A DNA stretch of 35,461 nt from a virus, in IMG/VR virus record IMGVR_UViG_3300035698_028134, positions 1-35,461 of that record; one strand, given 5' to 3'. Shown here piece after piece: positions 5,970 through 13,820 of this stretch. A program made the position numbers and the translations under genes. Each line of letters begins with the position of its first letter. Position 1 is the stretch's first letter. Below the pieces are notes generated by a model. It saw only the letters and a program-made list of their open reading frames with translations. It was not told the origin of the DNA and searched no databases.

Positions 5970-7611
5970 AATCTGTTTCTTTCAAATCTTTAATTTCTAT
6001 TTCTATTCTTTTATTATTTCTTAAAACTGGAACAGTGTGCTCTCCTGTCAATTTAATTATAGCTCCATTTTCAGTTTCTACTTCATAAACAATCTCATCT
6101 TTCTTCAGCTCTCTTTCATGTTTTTGGACTAAATTCCCCAAACCATGTTCTGTTTGCACAAAATCTCCTACCTCAACATTAACTATATTTTTATAACTTC
6201 CATTTTTCATTAAAACTTCACAATCACTTGTTAAACAATTTCTTGTTGGATTAAGAAATCTTTCGAAATATAAATTATGTAAAACTGGGTCTATTTTTGT
6301 TATGTCAAGACACCAAGTTAATAGACAACCACAGGCAGACCCCCTTCCTGGCCCAACGTCATGGCCCTTTGATCTATAATCTTTGATTATTTCCCAGTTA
6401 ACCATAAAATAGTCAAGCATTTTCTTATCATCAATAACTTTCAGTTCATATTCCAGCCGATTTACATATTCTGCAATCTTTACCTCAGTTATTTCTACTA
6501 TTTTATTTTCTTTGTACCTATTTAACTTTTGCTTTAGTTTGGCAAAAGCAAGTTTTGTAATAATTTCTTTTGTGTCCTTTGTTTTAAAATATCCAGAAAC
6601 ATCTTCTGTAACCTCATATCTTGGATATTTTTCTTTTCCTATTTCAAATTCAAAATTACATTTATCAACAATTTTTAATGTATTCTTTAAACAAAAATCA
6701 ACAAAGTCTTCTTGGTAATTAAATTTAAATTGTGTATTAAATCTATGGAAATCTAATGAGTTTGAATAGAATAAACTTCTAACATGGAGTTTAAAACTTT
6801 TACCAACTACACTTTTATAATTTATAGCAATAAGAACATCTTGTAGTTCTGCGTCTTCTGGGTAAGCATAGTGCACATCACTTGTTATTATTGGCATTAC
6901 ACTATGCTTATTTGACATTTGAATTAACCAATCATTATATTTCTTTTGAATTTCTAATTCATTTAATTGCAACTCAACTGCGAAATTTTCCCCAAACTCT
7001 TTTTTATATCTTAGAAAAAGTTTCTCAGCCTTATCATATTCATTTTCTAAAACAAATTTTGCAAATGAACTTCCAACACACGCAGTACAAATAAACAACC
7101 CCTCTTTATGTTCAAAAAGCCATTTTGTCTTAATTCTACCTCTTTCATAAAAACCTTCTGAATATGATAAATAAAGCAATTTATTTAAGTTTTCATATCC
7201 TTTTTGGTTCATTGCAAATACAATGAGGTGAGAATTTTTTCCCTCCTCCTTTTGAAATTCTTTTTCTCCTATGTTATCATTTATATAGAGTTCTGAACCA
7301 ATAAGCGGTTTGATACCTGCCTCTTTGCACTTCTGAAAAAATTCAAAAGTTCCCGACATTGTACCATGATCTGTTATTGCTATTGCTGGATGACCATACT
7401 CTTTCGCAAGTTTGATGTAATTATCTATATCACCACAACCATCAAGTATACTATGAAATGTATGAAGATGAAGGTGGGCCATTGGAAAACCAACATCCTT
7501 TTCTTCTCTTTTTATTTCTTTATGAATTACAACACCATCCTCCGTTGCAGTCCTAGCTGTATTTTTCTTTATAACTAGTCTGTCTAGATTTATTTTTTCA
7601 GGTTCATTCAT
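5953..7611 (-). CDS. dnaE: DNA polymerase III alpha, fragment 1 of 3 (PHP + start of palm + N-intein A)
   Basis: A 552-residue protein. After an N-terminal extension of about 43 residues comes a PHP domain with apparently intact metal ligands: HLHLHT (46-51), ITDHGT (D81, H82) and a later SDVHYAYPED. This is unlike the degenerate PHP of E. coli DnaE and may provide proofreading. The palm begins at VGPGRGSACG; extein 1 ends FERFLNPTRN at residue 458, where N-intein A starts. A bacterial alpha subunit would continue straight into PDxDxDF. The gene follows a terminator, so it probably has its own promoter, which I could not identify; no TATTTATA motif is present upstream, unlike the virion genes. 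Confidence 0.95.
   Translation of the reverse strand: MNEPEKINLDRLVIKKNTARTATEDGVVIHKEIKREEKDVGFPMAHLHLHTFHSILDGCGDIDNYIKLAKEYGHPAIAITDHGTMSGTFEFFQKCKEAGIKPLIGSELYINDNIGEKEFQKEEGKNSHLIVFAMNQKGYENLNKLLYLSYSEGFYERGRIKTKWLFEHKEGLFICTACVGSSFAKFVLENEYDKAEKLFLRYKKEFGENFAVELQLNELEIQKKYNDWLIQMSNKHSVMPIITSDVHYAYPEDAELQDVLIAINYKSVVGKSFKLHVRSLFYSNSLDFHRFNTQFKFNYQEDFVDFCLKNTLKIVDKCNFEFEIGKEKYPRYEVTEDVSGYFKTKDTKEIITKLAFAKLKQKLNRYKENKIVEITEVKIAEYVNRLEYELKVIDDKKMLDYFMVNWEIIKDYRSKGHDVGPGRGSACGCLLTWCLDITKIDPVLHNLYFERFLNPTRNCLTSDCEVLMKNGSYKNIVNVEVGDFVQTEHGLGNLVQKHERELKKDEIVYEVETENGAIIKLTGEHTVPVLRNNKRIEIEIKDLKETDYLYTF
5956..6237 (-). other. Split intein A, N-terminal half (94 aa)
   Basis: It starts with Cys (TGT at 6235-6237) straight after extein LNPTRN. 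Block A is CLTSDCEVLMKNGSYK; block B is IKLTGEHTVPV with the TxxH histidine. It ends at a stop codon after 94 residues. I count 18 Asp/Glu against 12 Lys/Arg (net acidic). Splicing to the half at 4703-4852 restores LNPTRN-SPPDLDIDF. Confidence 0.94.
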
Positions 7612-7636
7612 AATGCGAAATTACAAAAAAAAACAT

Positions 7637-7665
7637 TAAAAAAAAAGTCGGGATTATAAAATCCC
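7637..7665 (-). terminator. Rho-independent terminator after the portal/small-gene unit
   Basis: On the minus strand GGGATT-TTAT-AATCCC, with possible extra flanking pairs, is followed by a run of about nine T (complement of 7638-7646). It lies between the small gene (stop 7673) and dnaE fragment 1 (start 7611), separating late morphogenesis genes from the polymerase unit. Confidence 0.85.
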
Positions 7666-7672
7666 AACATTT

Positions 7673-7888
7673 CTATGAATAATCGCTTCTATAATCTTGC
7701 CGTTGCTTTTTTATAGAAGACTTTAAAGCTACCCCTTTTTTCTGAATTTCAAAACTTTTATTCCTAGCTTTTATGCCATGAAATCGTTTTTTACCTTTTG
7801 AAAGATATTCAAATAAATCCTCTCTGAATTCTTGACACAATTTTTTATATTCCTTCCAGGTTTCTAAATTATTATAGTCGTCATTCAT
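7673..7888 (-). CDS. Small basic protein of unknown function
   Basis: A 71-residue protein starting at the ATG at 7888 (a GTG one codon earlier is possible). The start lies within the last codons of the portal gene, 8-base overlap, so translation is probably coupled. An acidic/aromatic N-terminus (NDDYNNLETWKEYKKLCQEF) leads into a Lys/Arg-rich C-terminal half ending QRQDYRSDYS; it looks mostly helical. No family recognised. In T4, gene 20 is followed by small prohead core genes, so a capsid-assembly role is possible from position only. A strong terminator follows. Confidence 0.6.
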   Translation of the reverse strand: MNDDYNNLETWKEYKKLCQEFREDLFEYLSKGKKRFHGIKARNKSFEIQKKGVALKSSIKKQRQDYRSDYS

Positions 7889-10800
7889 CACCTTTCTCCT
7901 CTATAAGCTTATCTATTCCAGCAAATAAATCACTAGTTTTCTGCAGCATAGATTCATTGTTTTCGAGAAGATTCTTCTTTACAACCTCGGCCTCTTTTTC
8001 CATTTTTTCAACAGTAGTGTCAATACCCTCAAGTTTTAGCTGCATTTTTCTCATCAACCTCTTTGTATCTCCTTTTAGTTTATTGCTACCTTTTATTATC
8101 ATACTTTCCCTCTTTGTTTGAACACTTTCATTTTCTTCAAGCAAGTTATCAATTAAAAAGTCGATCTTTTTATCGTTTTCTTTTAGGACTTTTTTGTTTT
8201 CAGCTAATTCCTCTCCTTCTGGGGGTACTTCCTCTGGGGCACCATCTTCTTCACCAGGAACTTCTCCCCCCATATCCATTCCGCCACCAATATCACTGAA
8301 GCCTCCGCCTCCGCCGCCACCCATGTCGCCTGCGCCTTCTTCACCTCCGCCTTCCATGCCTTGAGCAGCCACCCGTGCAGCGGCCTCAGGGTCTTCAAAC
8401 CTTTTGTCGATTTCATCAAATAATCCAATTTTCTTATAAGTCTCAACTGCACTTTCAATTTCTGCAAATAATTTCTTCTCAACTTTCTTTTGTTTAAGAA
8501 TATGTTTTATTTCATGCTTTGAAAAACCAAGTATATTTTCCATGGCCCAGGTATATGATGTTGGTGATGTCGCCTCTGCACTGAAAAATTCTTTAAAAAC
8601 CTCAAGTCTCGACTTCATAGTTTCGAGCTTAAGAAGTTCTTGTTGTGTTGATGGATTTGTCAGTGTGAGTTTAAAATTATCCATTGCATCTTCAAATCCA
8701 AGGAAGTATAAATGAACATTTGCTATTCTTCTAAGTTCAAGAAGAATTGCCTCTTGGATTGAATTAATTGTACGTGAAAATCTAAGGTCAGTTTGTGACA
8801 ATGTACTTCCACCTGGAAGAGCCTCTGCAAAATTCAAATATGTCTTAGGAACCTGAATCGCTGCAAATAACTTATTTTGAAGATATTCTATATCTTGAAT
8901 ATCTCCTAAATTACTGTTTTTCAGGAAGTTACCAGCTTTTGTAGCAAAAGTATGGTAATTATGATACAACTCATTTCCGTCTACTGTTATAGTTCCAGTG
9001 TCTTGAATTTCTCCTTTTTCAATACTAACAATTTTATGATTATAAAATTTATCTACTTCTTTTTTATTTACCTTTTCAATATAATATCTCCAAGCTCTAA
9101 CATTTTTATAACCTAATTTACTAGCGGTAATTTTACACCACTCTCTATAATTTTTAAATCCATGTTTTTTTAACATTTTATCTAAATGATTACGAGTAAA
9201 TTCAACTAGATTAGTCAAAGAACTTCTGATATCCTTATTACTGTCTCTAAATTCTGTCAAAAATTCCTCGGAATTATTTAGTTCATATAATGCTAAGTCT
9301 GCCCTACCAGTTTTTTTAAACATATCAAAAAACATATCATATAAAGTACTTGTAAAATTAATTGTTTGTTCTTTGCTAAATACTTTTTCTTTGTGTCCCT
9401 TAGTTTTCCATTGTTTTTTTGCTATTTCACTTTGCCTTTTTTTATTTTCAGGGGTATTTTTAACAATTTTTAAAGTTTTGCTAGTTTTTTCATAAAATGC
9501 TTTTTTATATTCCTCATTTTCCATTAACTTCTGAAGACTATTATTAGCTCCATTTAAATTTTCTGTTGATTGTTTTGCTCTAGTTTCTTTTTCTTCTAAA
9601 GTGAGGTTTGTTATATAATTGTTAATCCCATTTCGAATTTTTTCTTTATTTAATTCTGCTTTTTCTGGCGTTGACCATAATTCATATCTATGATATCTAT
9701 AATGATCTTTAGAATTCATTAAAAATAAATTATTTGGTAAATTATTAAAACGATCATTATCCATATGGTGAATTGTATTCATTTCTTTTTCCTTATAAAC
9801 ACCCTCAAAAGTATAATATTGTTCTTTGTTATTTTTTTTAATAAAACTATTAACCATTCTATGAGTAAAAACCCATTCTTGTTTTTCAGAATCCCATACA
9901 CGTTCATATGGTTTTGCATATTTTTTATCTAAAATTTTTTCAGTATCACGATAAAATGGCATTAAACTATCGCCAACCACTAAATTTTGAGCTTCAACAA
10001 ATCCCTTTGTTCTATGTACCCACTTATGATCAGGAGTTGTAATTAATTCTTCTCCATTATCTAATGTTATCTTTAATGTCTCAGCATTTTCTCTTGTTTT
10101 TCCTGCCCATGTTATCGTACCTGGAACTACTTTACCAGTATTTGGGTCACAAGAATATACCCATAAGTTTCTATTGCCACTATCCCATTCAGATATAATT
10201 TCACTAAGCTCTAGTGTTCTACCATCTAGTAAGGGTATTTTAGTATCTAATGCAATACATGCACCTGGTAATGTTTCAATCTTAGATGACTTATCACCCC
10301 TTATCGGGATATAGTAATCTTCTGTAACGTTTTTCGGGTCAAATTTATAATTTATATTTCCAGTTCTTTGATCAACAATAGGTTGTTTCTTAAGTGTTTG
10401 TTGTACTTTTGAGACATATGTCTTAACATCTGCATCAGGCAAATTTCCAACTTCAATATAGAATATTCTTCTTTCAGGTGCCCTTGTTATACGATAAACA
10501 AGCATAGCATCCTCGGCCAACTGTAATTGCTTCCACAGTTTTCTTGCAGGGTCAAGCATTGAATTATGCACTACAATACCATTTGCATAAAAATTGTGAT
10601 TCTCATTTTCAACATATATATCAAATGTTTCTGCCTCATCCTCTTGCTTTTCTATTGCTATTAAAGGGGTGATAATAAAATTATCTTCCATTCTTTTTTT
10701 GATATCATGTTTTTTTATCTGTTTTATTTCTGAATCATAAAAATAAATATAATAACTCTTTTTAGTTTTAAATTCTTTACCCCAAATTTCAGTTGTACCC

Positions 10801-13772
10801 CTATCTCTACTGCAAATTTTTCCAACTTTTATACCAAGTCTTTGAAGTAAAATTTTAACATCTTTAATTAAATATTCATTTGCCAATTCTAATGAATATC
10901 TTACGCAATTCCATTTATCTATATTTGTAGAGCCATCTGCATCAATTAAACCATCAATTAAAGCTTTTTGAATATTTTTAGACGCAGTAAAAATCCATTT
11001 TGGTAACCTTTTACTATAAACATTTCCTATAAAACCATTATTTTGTAAAATCTCAGATAACATTTTTGAGTTAACTTTTGCCTGAGAAAATTCTAACAAA
11101 CCTTTTTTATTTTTTGGTCTTACAAATCTAATTTGTTTTCCAGAAAATTTTTCTAATAAATTAATATATTTTTTATTAATCTCGTCATCAACTCCTAATG
11201 CTATATCAACAGAATTATTATTTATCCATCCGTCTCCAAGTAAAAAACCAAATAATCTTGCAAAATCTTCATCAACATATTCTGGAATAAGATCAATATT
11301 ATTTCTATATCCATTAAAATTTTTAGTATCAGTAAATTCTTTATTAATTTTTATATCACTATTTGTAGAAACATTCTTATCAACAACTAATAATTCATTA
11401 ATATTTAGGTCACATACATTTTTATAGCTAAATTTTTCATTATTATAAACTAAAATTTTATGTTCTTTAGATGCCTCTAACTCATGATTTTTTGTTCTTA
11501 ATTTATAAATCTCTTTTTTTCCAGAACATACAACATCTAACACTTTAGTTTTTTCTTTTTTTTGTGTTTCTAAATTAAAAGAATAAATAAAATCTCCCTT
11601 TTGAATATCTTTTATAAATTTAACCCCATCATCCGTTTCAATATAAGTATCATATTTTAAACATCTTCCATAAGGCAATTTCTTTGTATCTTCAAGTAAT
11701 CTAAAATGGGCGATTTGCCATTCTTCAAAATAATCACCAGTTGTTTCCCATCTAAAACGAACAGAACTTGTAGTTCCATCATATCCCTCTTCTCTGTGAG
11801 TTTCTTCCACAGGCAAAGTTTGAAAATCGTAAATTCCAACATCTTTATCAATAACAAGATAAACCATGTAGTCTCCAAATTTTACTAAATCTCTTATCCA
11901 AAGACGAAGATTAAATTCCACCTGAAGAACATTTCTAAATACATCTTCAAGTACTTGCTTAACTCTGTCATTTTCTGAATAAATATCCAATATATTACCT
12001 GTCTCGCCTCTTGTCAAACAATTGTGAGAAATTACTCCTGTACCATTTGATGTTAAAACAGCAAAATTATGAAATTCTCCAACATTAACAAGATCATAAG
12101 TTCTATGTTTTCCATCAAACTCTATTCTTTTAATTTTATGATTTGCTGTTTGTAATAAACCTTCTAAATTTTTGTATCTACTTCTTTTTAAAACAGTTTT
12201 TATTGTGTTTATAGAAATTTCCTCGTCCTCACAAAAATATTTTAAACTCTTATATTTTTTATTTATAAATTTTTGTTTTACATTTTCTAATAAAAATTCA
12301 GAAGAATTATATTGCTTAACAAATTCTTTCCATGTTTTAAAGCCATTGTTATTTAAACAAATTTTAATTTCAGTAAAAGTCCAATTTAATTCATCTGTAA
12401 TTAAAGACATTGAAGTTTGTGTTTCTAAAATTATTCTTCCTAAATATTTTTCACAAACATTTTTAATCAGATTTATATCTAAGTAATCAAAATCTTCTTT
12501 TCTTCTTTTATTTAATAATTTTATTAAATTTCTAAATCCAATTTCTTTATAGGATTTTGATTTATTTAAAATTCTACGTTTTGTTTTTAATAACCGACAA
12601 ACATCATGGATATCAAAAGAACTTTTAAAAGCATTTATTATTTCTTCTTTTGAAAATTCTCTATTAATATTTTTTAAAAATCTTCCATTTTTTTCACCCT
12701 CAATCTTACACCCTTTATTATACATAGGGTTTTTTTCACCAGGATATCCAAATTCTTTTTTTAATTCTTCTTTTGAATAATTTTTATATTTTTTTCTTTG
12801 TCTTTTAGAAATTTTTTCAACCCTATCTTTTCTCCATTCTTCATTACTCCAATAAGGACCATTTTTACTATTTGTTTCTGAAAATATTCTTTTCATTTTA
12901 TCAGAAAATTCTTTATTTTCCCAAAGTTTTTGAATATGTTCTTGATGATATCTTTGGTGTTCAAAAAATTCCATCATTTTTAAATTAGAAGAATTATTAT
13001 TTTTTTTATTAAAATCTTTATGGTGAACTACTCCTTTTTCTTTTGGCCACATATTTCTCTTAACTATTCGATGAGTATACTCCCATTTTCCATTTTCCAA
13101 TAACATTTCATAACCTTTTATTCTATCTTTTTCATCTGAAATTTTAGTATAAAATGGTTCAATTGACATTTCCTTTTTTAGTTCACAAGTTTTAACATAT
13201 TCATTTGTACCTTTTTTAAGCCACAAATGATTTGATGTAGCCTCAATATAAGAATCATCATCAAAAACAATTTTATATACATCTTGTTCACCTTTATAAA
13301 TTACTTTTTCACATATAGCTGGTTCGTATATTTGTTTCTCTGTGTTAAATGAATAAACTTCAAAATTTTTATAATTTTGTTGATATAATTCTTCTATGGT
13401 TTTCTTTTCTCCAGATAGTAAAGGTATTGATACTGAATGTTTTATGCACTCATCTCTAACTATGTTGAGCGCTGTTGCTATCTCTGGAGAATTATCCATA
13501 GCTCTAAAATCTTGATAAGCTGAAATTCTATCAGTATCAAAATAAACAGTTCTTGTATATAAGTCATGAGATATCTTATGAACCTGCCAATCAAGAAAAT
13601 CTTGTTGCATATTTTCTACACCAACCGTCGGGTCCAACTGGGGCATACCCTGCCCTGGCCCAGCGGTACCACCTGCAATACTTGGATTAGGTGCTCTTCT
13701 ATTTCCTTTAATAGCGTTTAATACGCCTGAAAATACACTTTGAGGGTCATTTTGTTGTTTATTATCTGCCAT
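7881..13772 (-). CDS. Portal vertex protein (T4 gp20-like) with three inteins
   Basis: A 1963-residue precursor; removing three inteins leaves about 672 residues. T4 gp20-like extein landmarks are IAHFRLLEDTKKLPYGR, joined to SMLDPARKLWKQLQLAEDAM, then YRITRAPERRIFYIEVGNLP and SNLGDIQDIEYLQNKLF. The portal forms the dodecameric ring at the capsid vertex through which DNA is packaged and to which the tail docks. Beyond the gp20-like core lie a Gly/Glu-rich linker (about residues 1805-1855) and a coiled-coil-like tail (about 1860-1963) ending EEKGDE. A weak motif copy (TATATTTAGT) precedes the start. Intein DNA is visibly more AT-rich than extein DNA. Confidence 0.94.
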   Translation of the reverse strand: MADNKQQNDPQSVFSGVLNAIKGNRRAPNPSIAGGTAGPGQGMPQLDPTVGVENMQQDFLDWQVHKISHDLYTRTVYFDTDRISAYQDFRAMDNSPEIATALNIVRDECIKHSVSIPLLSGEKKTIEELYQQNYKNFEVYSFNTEKQIYEPAICEKVIYKGEQDVYKIVFDDDSYIEATSNHLWLKKGTNEYVKTCELKKEMSIEPFYTKISDEKDRIKGYEMLLENGKWEYTHRIVKRNMWPKEKGVVHHKDFNKKNNNSSNLKMMEFFEHQRYHQEHIQKLWENKEFSDKMKRIFSETNSKNGPYWSNEEWRKDRVEKISKRQRKKYKNYSKEELKKEFGYPGEKNPMYNKGCKIEGEKNGRFLKNINREFSKEEIINAFKSSFDIHDVCRLLKTKRRILNKSKSYKEIGFRNLIKLLNKRRKEDFDYLDINLIKNVCEKYLGRIILETQTSMSLITDELNWTFTEIKICLNNNGFKTWKEFVKQYNSSEFLLENVKQKFINKKYKSLKYFCEDEEISINTIKTVLKRSRYKNLEGLLQTANHKIKRIEFDGKHRTYDLVNVGEFHNFAVLTSNGTGVISHNCLTRGETGNILDIYSENDRVKQVLEDVFRNVLQVEFNLRLWIRDLVKFGDYMVYLVIDKDVGIYDFQTLPVEETHREEGYDGTTSSVRFRWETTGDYFEEWQIAHFRLLEDTKKLPYGRCLKYDTYIETDDGVKFIKDIQKGDFIYSFNLETQKKEKTKVLDVVCSGKKEIYKLRTKNHELEASKEHKILVYNNEKFSYKNVCDLNINELLVVDKNVSTNSDIKINKEFTDTKNFNGYRNNIDLIPEYVDEDFARLFGFLLGDGWINNNSVDIALGVDDEINKKYINLLEKFSGKQIRFVRPKNKKGLLEFSQAKVNSKMLSEILQNNGFIGNVYSKRLPKWIFTASKNIQKALIDGLIDADGSTNIDKWNCVRYSLELANEYLIKDVKILLQRLGIKVGKICSRDRGTTEIWGKEFKTKKSYYIYFYDSEIKQIKKHDIKKRMEDNFIITPLIAIEKQEDEAETFDIYVENENHNFYANGIVVHNSMLDPARKLWKQLQLAEDAMLVYRITRAPERRIFYIEVGNLPDADVKTYVSKVQQTLKKQPIVDQRTGNINYKFDPKNVTEDYYIPIRGDKSSKIETLPGACIALDTKIPLLDGRTLELSEIISEWDSGNRNLWVYSCDPNTGKVVPGTITWAGKTRENAETLKITLDNGEELITTPDHKWVHRTKGFVEAQNLVVGDSLMPFYRDTEKILDKKYAKPYERVWDSEKQEWVFTHRMVNSFIKKNNKEQYYTFEGVYKEKEMNTIHHMDNDRFNNLPNNLFLMNSKDHYRYHRYELWSTPEKAELNKEKIRNGINNYITNLTLEEKETRAKQSTENLNGANNSLQKLMENEEYKKAFYEKTSKTLKIVKNTPENKKRQSEIAKKQWKTKGHKEKVFSKEQTINFTSTLYDMFFDMFKKTGRADLALYELNNSEEFLTEFRDSNKDIRSSLTNLVEFTRNHLDKMLKKHGFKNYREWCKITASKLGYKNVRAWRYYIEKVNKKEVDKFYNHKIVSIEKGEIQDTGTITVDGNELYHNYHTFATKAGNFLKNSNLGDIQDIEYLQNKLFAAIQVPKTYLNFAEALPGGSTLSQTDLRFSRTINSIQEAILLELRRIANVHLYFLGFEDAMDNFKLTLTNPSTQQELLKLETMKSRLEVFKEFFSAEATSPTSYTWAMENILGFSKHEIKHILKQKKVEKKLFAEIESAVETYKKIGLFDEIDKRFEDPEAAARVAAQGMEGGGEEGAGDMGGGGGGGFSDIGGGMDMGGEVPGEEDGAPEEVPPEGEELAENKKVLKENDKKIDFLIDNLLEENESVQTKRESMIIKGSNKLKGDTKRLMRKMQLKLEGIDTTVEKMEKEAEVVKKNLLENNESMLQKTSDLFAGIDKLIEEKGDE
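8916..10259 (-). other. Portal intein 3 (HNH, 448 aa)
   Basis: Residues 1172-1619 of the precursor. It starts CIALDTKIPLLDG after extein KIETLPGA and ends NFLKN before SNLGDIQD, so the +1 residue is Ser and the penultimate position is Lys instead of His. The central domain has an HNH pattern (IHHMDNDRFNNLPNNLFLM, then HYRYHRYE). The C-terminal half has repeated GF/GYKNxRxW modules that may contact DNA. The block B-like segment is LITTPDHKWV. Confidence 0.9.
10563..11663 (-). other. Portal intein 2 (LAGLIDADG, 367 aa)
   Basis: Residues 704-1070. It starts CLKYDTYIETDDG after extein LPYGR and ends GIVVHN before SMLDPARK (+1 Ser), giving the gp20 motif LPYGR-SMLDPARK. Two LAGLIDADG helices are seen, FGFLLGDGWI (about 841-850) and ALIDGLIDADGS (about 937-948), each with its acidic residue, so the nuclease looks intact. 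Block B is LEASKEHKIL. Confidence 0.95.
12021..13448 (-). other. Portal intein 1 (HNH, 476 aa)
   Basis: Residues 109-584. It starts at Cys in CIKHSVSIPLLSG, right after extein ALNIVRDE, and ends GVISHN before CLTRGETGN (+1 Cys). Its N-terminus lines up with portal intein 3 (both IPLL(S/D)G), implying a shared ancestor. It has an HNH domain (VVHHKDFNKKNNNSSNLKMM) and a block B-like segment IEATSNHLWL. The block A start is less typical than in the other inteins. Confidence 0.85.
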
Positions 13773-13785
13773 ATCTTTTGTTTTT

Positions 13786-13795
13786 ACTAAATATA
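13786..13795 (-). promoter_or_regulatory. Weak late-promoter-like motif before portal gene
   Basis: The coding strand reads TATATTTAGT, 13 bases before the portal ATG. It matches the TATTTATA motif in TATTTA only. It sits in the 48-bp gap after the terminase stop. Confidence 0.35.
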
Positions 13796-13820
13796 TTAAA
13801 ATTTAAAATAAATTAAATAG

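Noticed and set aside
8204-8482. A 92-codon alternative frame over the portal Gly-rich tail
   Set aside because: It is explained by the GC-richer repetitive portal coding sequence; the translation has no protein-like features and no start signal.
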